A DNA stretch of 64,000 nt from Paenibacillus sp. MAHUQ-63 (lineage in GTDB: Bacteria > Bacillota > Bacilli > Paenibacillales > NBRC-103111): contig NZ_JARADB010000003.1 of NCBI RefSeq assembly GCF_028765165.1, forward strand, positions 665,210 to 729,209, given 5' to 3'. Numbering within the stretch: position 1 is the first letter of the stretch; the number at the start of each line of letters is the position of its first letter. The translations under genes and the position numbers were made by a program. The notes below the pieces were generated by a model that did no database searches, had not been told where the DNA came from, and saw nothing but the letters and a program-made list of their open reading frames with translations. Below, piece after piece: positions 38,393 through 45,239 of this stretch.

Positions 38393-39271
38393 TTAGGAAT
38401 AATGGACTTTTTTGGACAGTAATCGGAAGTACAGCACGGTCAATAGCCCAATTGCCGCCATCAATACCACACCCGTCGCTGAAGCATACCCGATATTCGT
38501 TGTGCGGAACTCATAAATGTAGTAGACCAGCGTGTTGGTAGCTTTATTAGGACCGCCGCCTGTCATAATTCGGACCGTATCAAAAACCTTGAAGGAACCG
38601 ATCGTCATAATAATCAGGATAAAAAAAAGCTGCGGCGAAATCATCGGAATCGTGATGGAGAAAAGCACACGAAATTTACTGGCGTTGTCAATGGCTGCCG
38701 CTTCAAGGATCTCCTTCGATATTCCCCGGATAGCCGCAATAATAATCAATGCATAATAGCCGATGCTGTGCCATACCGAAACGAGAATAACCGAGACAAG
38801 CGCCGTTCTCGAGCTCTGCAGCCACTGAGACGGAGGCAGACCGAGCGCTTTCAACATGTAATTGAGATAGCCGACACTCGGCTCCATCATCCAAAGCCAA
38901 ACGAGCGCAATGGAGACGATCGAAATAATATGAGGCGTAAATATCCCGACTTGGATGAGAGAATTAAACTTGCTGCTATGGCTTAACCAGACGGCAATAA
39001 TCAGGGATAAGGCCAACGTCAGCACGACGACCCCGACCGTATACAAGCACGTATTCCACAACGACTTGTAAAAGTCTTCTCGCGTGAAGATCTCGGCGAA
39101 ATTATCCAGTCCGATGAATCGGCTCTTCGCCTTGTTCAGCATGTTGTACTTGAAAAAGCTCAAGTACACTAGATACAAGATAGGGTAAATCACAAATACT
39201 AAGATGCCTGCCATAGCCGGCGCAATCATAACATAGGGGCGAAGCTTGCTCCAAAGCCTCATCTTGTTCAA
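38393..39271 (-). CDS. ABC transporter permease, UgpA-like
   Basis: A 292-residue permease with six spans and EAA loop (LEAAAIDNASKFRVLFSITIPMI). TTG 39271 is chosen: AAGGAGG is exactly 6 nt upstream; ATG 39262 is the alternative, and a longer frame adds 18 residues upstream of the site. First transport gene after the TarJ-like gene, with a candidate cre and a possible separate promoter between them. Confidence 0.88.
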   Translation of the reverse strand: MNKMRLWSKLRPYVMIAPAMAGILVFVIYPILYLVYLSFFKYNMLNKAKSRFIGLDNFAEIFTREDFYKSLWNTCLYTVGVVVLTLALSLIIAVWLSHSSKFNSLIQVGIFTPHIISIVSIALVWLWMMEPSVGYLNYMLKALGLPPSQWLQSSRTALVSVILVSVWHSIGYYALIIIAAIRGISKEILEAAAIDNASKFRVLFSITIPMISPQLFFILIIMTIGSFKVFDTVRIMTGGGPNKATNTLVYYIYEFRTTNIGYASATGVVLMAAIGLLTVLYFRLLSKKVHYS

Positions 39272-39333
39272 ATGAATCCTCCTTCCACTAGGGTCCGTGA
39301 GTAATACCTGCGCGATAATGTTCAAAATTATGT

Positions 39334-39347
39334 GGTAAACGCTTTCT
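39334..39347 (-). promoter_or_regulatory. Candidate cre site before the Ugp-like operon
   Basis: The minus strand reads AGAAAGCGTTTACC: 12 of 14 consensus positions, with mismatches only at the ends. It lies 62 nt before the permease start. A single AATGTTCA half-site (39317-39324) lies nearby. Confidence 0.4.
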
Positions 39348-39422
39348 TTTGTGCTTAGATAAGTTTACTTCAATTCATTATTTTTGTCATTACTCGAATT
39401 GCTTCTGCTTCTGAGCTTCCAT

Positions 39423-40523
39423 TCACCACTTGATGTCCAATAAAACCTTCTGCCACCCCCTGTTAGCTTCTGCAAACTCCATGGCGTGCGAGAAATCTTC
39501 AGAGGATTGGATTGACTTCCGTTCATTCGGCAGCAGTTTTCTCAAAGTCGCCTGGCACCGCACATCTTTCATCGCTTCCAGCACGGGAATGAAATCAGGG
39601 ATGGAGCTCCGGCTGCTGCCTCGCATTGTGATGCCTTTCTCCAGAACGTCGCGCGTATTAATGGGCACCCTGTCTTCGGTGACTCCCATTAGGATAAGAT
39701 GACCTCCGGGATTCAAAACATCAATCGCTTGATTAATGGCGCTTTCTGAGAATTTGCCCCCGGTGCATTCCAATGCGACATCATATTTGCCGCCTTGGGA
39801 GAAGTCGTAATCCTGCACCAGCCTGCAGGTTGCAAATTCGAACTGCGCCAGCTTCTCCGGAACGGCGCCGAACACCGTCAGCCGGTCTTGGCTTACTCCA
39901 TAAACATGATGAAGCATCGCCGCCGCCAAATATCCGACCGGACCGTCTCCGAACACGACAACGCGCGCCTCCTTCAGCGTCTCCGCAATATGGCTGAGCG
40001 CTTGATAGGATACGGAACTGAGCTCCGTCAACACGGCAATCTCATCCGGCACTTCATCGGGAATCGGGATCGCGCTTGCGGCCGGGATGACCAGCCGGCT
40101 CTGCATGATGCCGTCCGTCCCGCTCCCCAAGAAGCGCCCGCGTTCGCAATAGTTCATTCCTTTGCCGCTTCTGCACGATTCGCAGCAGCTCTGGCGGTCC
40201 GCCCCATCCAGCAGATAACCCTGAATATTCGGAACGATAACAACCCGCTCGCCAACTTTCACATTCGGCGATGCGCTCGCCTTCACGATTCCGATCCCCT
40301 CATGGATGAGCGCCATAGGGAGCTTGCGTTCCAATGCTTCCGCTCGCCGTTGACCGCTGTAATAGCGCAAATCTGCATGACAGACGCTGCCCAGCGACGG
40401 TTCCACAACGACCTCCCAATCATGAACTTCCTTCTCAAGAACCTTCTCTTCCACCACATGGGGCTTGGTGAGGCGGTACACACGAGATTGGACGTAATTC
40501 GGTTTTCCTTCAGCCTGTTCCAC
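39423..40523 (-). CDS. tarJ: TarJ-like zinc-dependent polyol-phosphate (ribitol-5-phosphate) dehydrogenase
   Basis: A 366-residue medium-chain dehydrogenase. The pattern CHADLRYYSGQRR...LPMALIHEGIG, then SAINQAIDVLNPGGHLILMGV, VLEKGITMRGSSRS and GWQKVLLDIKW closely matches my recollection of TarJ, which reduces ribulose-5-phosphate for ribitol teichoic acid. Catalytic zinc ligands are likely Cys48 and His74/Glu75; a Cys cluster (CCESC...C) resembles a structural zinc site. GTG start with GGGAGGA 8 nt upstream. No TarI, TarF or polymerase gene accompanies it; next come importer, GDPD and TagC-like genes, so here it may run in the oxidative, catabolic direction. That is inference. Confidence 0.75.
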   Translation of the reverse strand: MEQAEGKPNYVQSRVYRLTKPHVVEEKVLEKEVHDWEVVVEPSLGSVCHADLRYYSGQRRAEALERKLPMALIHEGIGIVKASASPNVKVGERVVIVPNIQGYLLDGADRQSCCESCRSGKGMNYCERGRFLGSGTDGIMQSRLVIPAASAIPIPDEVPDEIAVLTELSSVSYQALSHIAETLKEARVVVFGDGPVGYLAAAMLHHVYGVSQDRLTVFGAVPEKLAQFEFATCRLVQDYDFSQGGKYDVALECTGGKFSESAINQAIDVLNPGGHLILMGVTEDRVPINTRDVLEKGITMRGSSRSSIPDFIPVLEAMKDVRCQATLRKLLPNERKSIQSSEDFSHAMEFAEANRGWQKVLLDIKW

Positions 40524-40559
40524 GTACGATTCCTCCCAACTTCATCTCTCAAGCTCTTT

Positions 40560-40643
40560 AATGTTCATTTTATGCATTAATAAGTTCATTAATGCTCGTT
40601 ATTGCTTGATTAGAGTATATATCGACGATTTATTCGGCGTCAA
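40560..40643 (-). promoter_or_regulatory. tarJ promoter with downstream triple operator
   Basis: Minus strand TTGACG (40643-40638), 18 nt, TATACT (40619-40614). Downstream of the expected start site lie AATGTTCATT (40560-40569), TAAGTTCATT (40581-40590) and AATGCTCGTT (40591-40600) as read on the plus strand, offsets 21 and 10 bp. The same offsets occur at mgtC. The position after the start site suits a repressor. Confidence 0.55.
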
Positions 40644-40701
40644 GCATTAATTTTATGCGTATTTCATGCTTTGTTACTGACTTGCAGGACTGATTTACAG
40701 C

Positions 40702-40783
40702 AAAAAGAAGCATGACTACACCGTGAACGCCTGGCCTCATGGCTTGAGGTCGTTCACTGGTTGTCATACTTCTTTTCTTTTTC
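40702..40783. terminator. Long imperfect terminator hairpin downstream of mgtC
   Basis: AAGAAG.ATGAC...GTGAACG pairs with CGTTCAC...GTCAT.CTTCTT; T-rich runs flank both sides. It probably ends the minus-strand mgtC transcript. Confidence 0.65.
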
Positions 40784-40819
40784 ATACATATTGAAAAAGC
40801 ACCTTGCCCCCTGGTTGAT

Positions 40820-41608
40820 TCATTTGGAATGTAAGGATGATTTCCATGCATGTTCATACGGATTATTTCCCAGGTAATTAGGTTGAACGCTCGGAACAAT
40901 AGCGAGAACACCCTCGAGGGAATTTAACGCATCTGTTATATCTGCAAGCAGCTTTTCGTTACGAGCCGTTACGATAAGTTTCAGGGAAGTTTCCGGATCC
41001 GGTACAACGCGCACTCTCTCCGATCTTTCCTCACCGTTCATCACTTGCAGATGACGAATTTGCACCTGCAGCTCCGCCAATTTATCAAAAAGATGATTTA
41101 ACTTCGCCGTATTGCTCGTTACCCAGATCACGTATTCCTTGCTCCGCCGTTTCCTCATCCAATACTTCTCCCAATGATTGAGAACAAACAAGCTAAACAA
41201 GACGAGCACAGCCGCCATAATCGAAACGTAATAAAATCCGGCACCGACAGACAATCCGATGGCGGCGACTACCCAGATCGAAGCCGCTGTCGTCAGCCCT
41301 GAAACCGTTGCCCCCGTGCGCATAATCGCACCCGCGCCCAGGAAGCCGATGCCACTGATCACCTGCGCTGCCAAGCGGGCGGGATCGATCCTTACATTCG
41401 CTTCGTTAACGAATTCGTTGAACCCGTAAACCGACAAAAGCATGATCGTCGTGGAGCCGACGCAGACGAGAATATGCGTGCGCAGTCCCGCTGCATGATT
41501 GCTCCACTCGCGCTCCAGACCGATTAGCCCCCCGAGTACGACGGATAAGATCATTCGGAAAGTCAGTGACCAATCGCTAATATACCAAATTGAGTCTTGC
41601 GATAACAA
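40820..41608 (-). CDS. MgtC/SapB family membrane protein
   Basis: A 262-residue protein with four to five N-terminal membrane spans carrying the family signature (GGLIGLEREWSNHAAGLRTHILVCVGST and GFLGAGAIMRTG) and a cytoplasmic ACT-like C-terminal domain. MgtC proteins inhibit F-ATPase or adjust Mg2+/phosphate balance in other bacteria; the role here is unknown. TTG 41608 is chosen for GGGGGG 7 nt upstream. Its promoter shares a triple-box operator with tarJ, hinting at common control. Confidence 0.88.
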   Translation of the reverse strand: MLSQDSIWYISDWSLTFRMILSVVLGGLIGLEREWSNHAAGLRTHILVCVGSTTIMLLSVYGFNEFVNEANVRIDPARLAAQVISGIGFLGAGAIMRTGATVSGLTTAASIWVVAAIGLSVGAGFYYVSIMAAVLVLFSLFVLNHWEKYWMRKRRSKEYVIWVTSNTAKLNHLFDKLAELQVQIRHLQVMNGEERSERVRVVPDPETSLKLIVTARNEKLLADITDALNSLEGVLAIVPSVQPNYLGNNPYEHAWKSSLHSK

Positions 41609-41666
41609 TCGGCGATCCCCCCTAGATAAGCTAGCTTTCAAATGCTTTGTTTGCTTTTGAATACGG

Positions 41667-41739
41667 AATGTTCATTTAGATTAATTTAATGCTCATAAAT
41701 GTTTATTTAAATCCTATTTCATCTTTGCGGATGTGTCAA
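41667..41739 (-). promoter_or_regulatory. mgtC promoter with downstream triple operator
   Basis: Minus strand TTGACA (41739-41734), 17 nt, TAGGAT (41716-41711). As read on the plus strand: AATGTTCATT (41667-41676), AATGCTCATA (41688-41697), AATGTTTATT (41698-41707). Offsets 21 and 10 bp equal those at tarJ; the block is 10 bp (one helical turn) closer to the -10. Confidence 0.55.
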
Positions 41740-41815
41740 GCACATCATGGAACAGAACCACCAACATGCCGGCTGCTTCCGGTGGACAAAGAGACGGGGG
41801 TTGGCCCCTGCGTAT

Positions 41816-41880
41816 ATAAGGGCACTGGTGTCCGCTGCGCAAAGCCTCCCTCAACCAATAAGGGCCTCGCTGGCTGTTAG
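41816..41880. repeat. Decayed copy of the TAACGGACAC element (reverse half)
   Basis: TATAAGGGCACTGGTGTCCG (from 41816) and AATAAGGGCCTCGCTGGCTG (from 41857) resemble the two reverse boxes of the full element with several mismatches and a shortened offset (about 42). The forward half is not recognisable. Confidence 0.4.
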
Positions 41881-41927
41881 CGAGTGCTGCAAAATACGAA
41901 CCCCGGCCGCCTTGAAGACCATTGTGG

Positions 41928-42051
41928 TCGAAAATTCATATACATTTCGCGTTGCGAGGGCAATATCATATAAATCTATATGAAAAATAGTATACATTTG
42001 CGTTTTTTTCCTCTTACCCCGATGAATCTATTCGAAAATTCATATAGATTC
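41928..42051. repeat. AT-rich direct and inverted repeats
   Basis: TCGAAAATTCATATA occurs at 41928 and 42032 (offset 104). AATCTATATGAA (41973) is the inverse of TTCATATAGATT (42039). GAATCTAT/ATAGATTC (42024/42044) forms an 8-bp inverted repeat. Function unknown; a regulator binding region is possible. Confidence 0.5.
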
Positions 42052-42072
42052 TCACAATTCGCCCGCGCAAAC

Positions 42073-42115
42073 AAAAAAAGCCGCTAAAGCGATTATCTCC
42101 AGCTCAGCGGCTTTG
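42073..42115 (-). terminator. Terminator of the pseudokinase-PASTA gene
   Basis: Minus strand AAAGCCGCT...AGCGGCTTT followed by more Ts, starting 7 nt beyond the stop codon. Confidence 0.85.
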
Positions 42116-42122
42116 ATCATAT

Positions 42123-43430
42123 TCACAACCCTTTGCTCACCCAGAACGTGATGCGGTCGCCCTGGCGGACGGCAGCTCCCGGCGTGAGGTCCTGCTTGAA
42201 AACAATCCCTTTGGCGGCGGCATTCGCCTCCAGGAAAAATTGGTAGCGCAGCCCGGCGGCTTTCGCCATCCGTTCAGCGTCTTCCCTCGTATGGGCGATC
42301 AAATCCGGGACGACGCCCGCTTGCACTTGAACGCCTCCGTCGGTTGGAGGCGCATCCGTCTGCACAGCCGCGGGCTGGGATGTCGGATTAGCCGGCGGAG
42401 CGGCTGTCGGTGCGGCCGATTGCGCAGCCGACGGCGCAGCCGTTGCTGCCGGCAGCTGAGACGCCGGCACGCGATTCGCCGATAAGGAAGGCTGCGGATT
42501 GCCGCCGCTCACAGAGGCCGGGCCCGGTCGCAGCGTTAGCCAGAGCAGCACGATCAGCGCACAGAAGCCGGCGCCGGCGAGAAGCTGCCGGCTGCGCAGC
42601 CGTAACGCTGAGCGGTCAGCAGCCTTCTTGCTGGCCGCGGCAGTGCGGGCGCGCGGCTGCGGCTGCGGCTGCGGCTGCGGCTGCGGCGCCGGCTCCGGTC
42701 GCTTCCCTTCTGGTGCCGCCACCACACTCTCCGGCTTCTTCACCTCGCGGCTGCCGAGCAAAGCTTCCAGCTCCGCTTGGAAATCGGCCAGCGTGCATTC
42801 TCCTTCATACGCCCTGCAGGCTAGCGTCACAGCACGTTCCCGCGTCTCAACCGGCATATCCGCAAACAGCCGGTTCATCTCGAAGGCGTAGGCGCTGAGC
42901 GATGATGTCGGGATATCCGTTCTGGCGCCCAGCTGGTATAGCAGCAGCGCCAATCCCGGGACACCGCGCCGGCCGTGCTTGCCTTCCGACCAGTAATTCA
43001 GGATCCGCATCCGGCCGCTATGATCCAGCCACAAATTACCTGCATCGACGGAGCATTCCGGCAGCCGGTTGCGGCGGCTTTCCCGAATGCCTTTGGCGAG
43101 CTCGCGGACATATTCAAGCGCCTTCCGGCCGGTAATATCCAGATCGATTAACCGTTCCTGCAGCGGACTTCCTGTTTCCGCCTGCAGAACAACGATTATA
43201 TGACCTGCCTCCGCTCCCGCCTCAACCATGCGCATGAGGTGCGCACCGGATATCCGGCACGCTTTGGCCAGCCAGCGCAAAGCTTCATGATGCGCCAACT
43301 CATCGGTTTCTTGATAGGTATAGAGAAGAACCTCCCGCCCGAGGGTCAGATCCGTCCCCCTCGCCAACATCCCGTTCATCATCGTTTGAATCGGCTGTTC
43401 TGTCCGATAGCGATTTCCGTCAAAAGTCAT
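42123..43430 (-). CDS. Membrane pseudokinase with one PASTA domain
   Basis: A 435-residue protein. Residues 1-230 look like a degraded Ser/Thr kinase domain: VLLYTYQ replaces the ATP-Lys strand, the HRD loop position reads LPECSVDAGNLWLD, and no DFG is seen, so catalysis is unlikely. A proline/glutamine repeat (PQPQPQPQPQP, about 250-260), basic stretch, one membrane span (LLAGAGFCALIVLLWLTL) and a Pro/Ala/Ser-rich linker lead to a C-terminal extracellular PASTA domain (GVVPDLIAHTREDAERMAKAAG...GDRITFWVSKG). PASTA domains bind peptidoglycan or muropeptides in PrkC/StkP kinases. It would sense the wall without phosphorylating, perhaps scaffolding a true kinase. GGGGGA lies before the ATG. Confidence 0.75.
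   Translation of the reverse strand: MTFDGNRYRTEQPIQTMMNGMLARGTDLTLGREVLLYTYQETDELAHHEALRWLAKACRISGAHLMRMVEAGAEAGHIIVVLQAETGSPLQERLIDLDITGRKALEYVRELAKGIRESRRNRLPECSVDAGNLWLDHSGRMRILNYWSEGKHGRRGVPGLALLLYQLGARTDIPTSSLSAYAFEMNRLFADMPVETRERAVTLACRAYEGECTLADFQAELEALLGSREVKKPESVVAAPEGKRPEPAPQPQPQPQPQPRARTAAASKKAADRSALRLRSRQLLAGAGFCALIVLLWLTLRPGPASVSGGNPQPSLSANRVPASQLPAATAAPSAAQSAAPTAAPPANPTSQPAAVQTDAPPTDGGVQVQAGVVPDLIAHTREDAERMAKAAGLRYQFFLEANAAAKGIVFKQDLTPGAAVRQGDRITFWVSKGL
42657..42686. repeat. Hexanucleotide tandem repeat (CTGCGG)5 in the pseudokinase gene
   Basis: Five perfect copies encode the Pro-Gln stretch on the minus strand. In-frame copy-number change would vary linker length. Confidence 0.9.
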
Positions 43431-43585
43431 GGACGTGTTCCCCCTTTATATCCATAGATATTCGCCGCGTTGCGTTTATTTGCGTCATCGGCACTTTTTC
43501 CCGGCACCGTCTTGCCTTCTCCTTCAACTTCATGCTACTGTGAGAACGAGCACTCCTACTATTCAGTAAGAACGAAAGCGAGGGA

Positions 43586-43909
43586 ATGACGTTGCTATAT
43601 GAACTGCGCATTTATACGATGCATGAGGGTAAAATGGAGGCCATTCAACAACGGTTCAGCGAGCATACACTCCGGATTTTTGAACGGCTGGGGATGAACG
43701 TCACCGAGTTCTGGATCGATCAAACAGGGCTTTCGAAGCTGTATTATGTATTGGAATATACGGACAAGGACGAACGTCAGCGGCAGTGGGACGCCTTCCG
43801 GCAAGATCCCGAGTGGATCGAGGCGAAACGCAAATCGGAGGAGAATGGACCCATCATTGAAAGCATTCAGGAAATTTTCATGAATCGAGCTTCATTTTTT
43901 GCGAAATAG
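43586..43909 (+). CDS. NIPSNAP family protein
   Basis: A 107-residue dimeric alpha/beta-barrel protein (LYELRIYTMHEGKMEAIQQRFSEHTLRIFERLGM, then FWIDQTG...LYYVLEY). Bacterial NIPSNAP proteins have no well-defined reaction. The ATG directly abuts GAGGGA; the TTG two codons later (43592) has better spacing and may be used. Stand-alone, ended by a terminator hairpin. Confidence 0.85.
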   Translation: MTLLYELRIYTMHEGKMEAIQQRFSEHTLRIFERLGMNVTEFWIDQTGLSKLYYVLEYTDKDERQRQWDAFRQDPEWIEAKRKSEENGPIIESIQEIFMNRASFFAK

Positions 43910-43914
43910 CATAG

Positions 43915-43942
43915 AAAAGCCCGCCATTACTTGGCGGGCTTT
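43915..43942. terminator. Terminator after the NIPSNAP gene
   Basis: AAAAGCCCGCCA / TGGCGGGCTTT stem with a short loop; it probably also serves the convergent Ger(x)C gene ending at 43969. Confidence 0.8.
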
Positions 43943-43968
43943 CCAATTCGCAGCGGCAAATGAACTGC

Positions 43969-45204
43969 CTACTTGGTTTTCGTTCCGATCCTTCTGATCT
44001 TGGTCTCCATCGAGACTTCGAAGGACATTTCTTTATAAGCCGCTTCCCAGGCTTCCTTCGTTCTGATTTGCTTATTCCAGTATGCAGACTGCTTGGCGCG
44101 TACATATTCTCCGAAGCCAAAAATATCGCAGCCATCGTGCTGTGTTTGCTGGATGAACGCTCGAATCCCCGACTCTGCGTCCTTTTTAATTTTTTCCTCC
44201 AGCTTCTTCATATTTTCCTTCGTGATAAGTATTTCTTCGTTCGACTTTTCCTTTAAATTCCCTTCGACTTGGCATTTGATGATCGCATGTACCTTACCGT
44301 TCCTGATCTTCGTCGTTATTTTGGATTTCCGGTGCGTGGTTTGGTAAACGACCAAAGTTTCGGAGTCGGGCATTTGTTGAAGAATGCTATATCCGCTTGG
44401 GTTAATCTCTTTGACCGCCATATACTGGCCGATTTGCAGCGCCGTTGAGGAGCCTACCATTTTGTCGTTCCTGAAATAAGCCAGCCCGGCGATTTCGATA
44501 TTCGATTCCTTCTTAAGTTCCAAATAAGGAATTATTCCTTCCTGGCCTTTGGCCGAACTGGCACTTAAAAACACACCCAGGAAAATGTTCGGCAGCTTCC
44601 CCATTTCTCTTGCATGCTCCAAAGTCGCCAACAAATACAAAGTAGGAACTCGCTCTAATTGCGGTGTGGCGTTCAATATATCAATCGCAAGCCCTTTGGA
44701 TACGACCATCCAGACCGTTCTTCGAACTTGCGGCTGCCGGCGAAAGAAATCGTTCTCGTTCTGAATTCCCCTCTTGGCTACGGCTTCCGAGAGTACAATA
44801 ACCCGCAAATGTCCGTAAAATAAACGATGCGAAAGCTGCTGCTGGAGATTCATCAGCGCATCATCAACCGTATGGCCGACGCTGCCCAGCACCCAAACCG
44901 GTTTCTGTTTGGACGGATTGCCGCCATCGCTGCCCGTTCCTAATGGAATGCGTCCCGGAACGGCAATTTGCACCGTTATTCGAATGAGATCCCTATTCGC
45001 GCCTTCATCCTGTTTCCGGATATGCGTAGCATTGCTGCTCTCCTTCTCATCGCCAGGCTTCGCCTCATCGATCCCGATCGCCAGAACGACGGCACGATCT
45101 TCGATTTCCAACCGGTCCCAGCAGCCTCCAAGCAAAGGAGCTATCAACACGAAAACAAGAATCTGTTTGATCAGATTTTGCCGCAAGTTGATCACCCCAT
45201 CCAA
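43969..45204 (-). CDS. Ger(x)C family spore germination lipoprotein
   Basis: A 411-residue lipoprotein of the germinant receptor C subunit family: signal peptide with lipobox LLGGCWD, then DRLEIEDRAVVLAIGIDEA, GHTVDDALMNLQQQLSHRLFYGHLRVIVLSEAVAKRGI and a C-terminal domain with FGEYVRAK. Ger(x)C normally stands with GerA-type (A) and permease-like (B) genes; none is adjacent, so this is an orphan C subunit. The start is uncertain: TTG 45204, GTG 45195 or a TTG three codons later that has GGGGTG 6 nt upstream. Confidence 0.87.
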   Translation of the reverse strand: MDGVINLRQNLIKQILVFVLIAPLLGGCWDRLEIEDRAVVLAIGIDEAKPGDEKESSNATHIRKQDEGANRDLIRITVQIAVPGRIPLGTGSDGGNPSKQKPVWVLGSVGHTVDDALMNLQQQLSHRLFYGHLRVIVLSEAVAKRGIQNENDFFRRQPQVRRTVWMVVSKGLAIDILNATPQLERVPTLYLLATLEHAREMGKLPNIFLGVFLSASSAKGQEGIIPYLELKKESNIEIAGLAYFRNDKMVGSSTALQIGQYMAVKEINPSGYSILQQMPDSETLVVYQTTHRKSKITTKIRNGKVHAIIKCQVEGNLKEKSNEEILITKENMKKLEEKIKKDAESGIRAFIQQTQHDGCDIFGFGEYVRAKQSAYWNKQIRTKEAWEAAYKEMSFEVSMETKIRRIGTKTK

Positions 45205-45239
45205 TCATCTATTCCATAATGTTATCTAAAAATGGAATT

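Larger units (their letters stand above)
40524..40819. other. 296-bp intergenic region: tarJ promoter/operator and mgtC terminator
   Basis: Contains a sigma-A promoter with three 10-bp boxes downstream and a long imperfect hairpin that terminates mgtC. No gene seen. Confidence 0.6.
41609..42122. other. 514-bp intergenic region: mgtC promoter, decayed element, AT-rich repeats
   Basis: Holds the mgtC promoter/operator, a degenerate remnant of the TAACGGACAC element, AT-rich direct and inverted repeats, and the terminator of the pseudokinase gene. No coding features recognised. Confidence 0.6.

Noticed and set aside
39423..40523. Teichoic acid biosynthesis locus
   Set aside because: Despite the TarJ-like gene, no TarI, TagA/B/D/F/G/H or polymerase genes are present; importer and GDPD genes point to salvage instead.
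40560..41707. PhoP (Pho) boxes upstream of tarJ and mgtC
   Set aside because: The direct repeats resemble Pho boxes in spacing, but they lie downstream of the predicted start sites, which suits repression rather than PhoP activation; the half-site sequence also differs.
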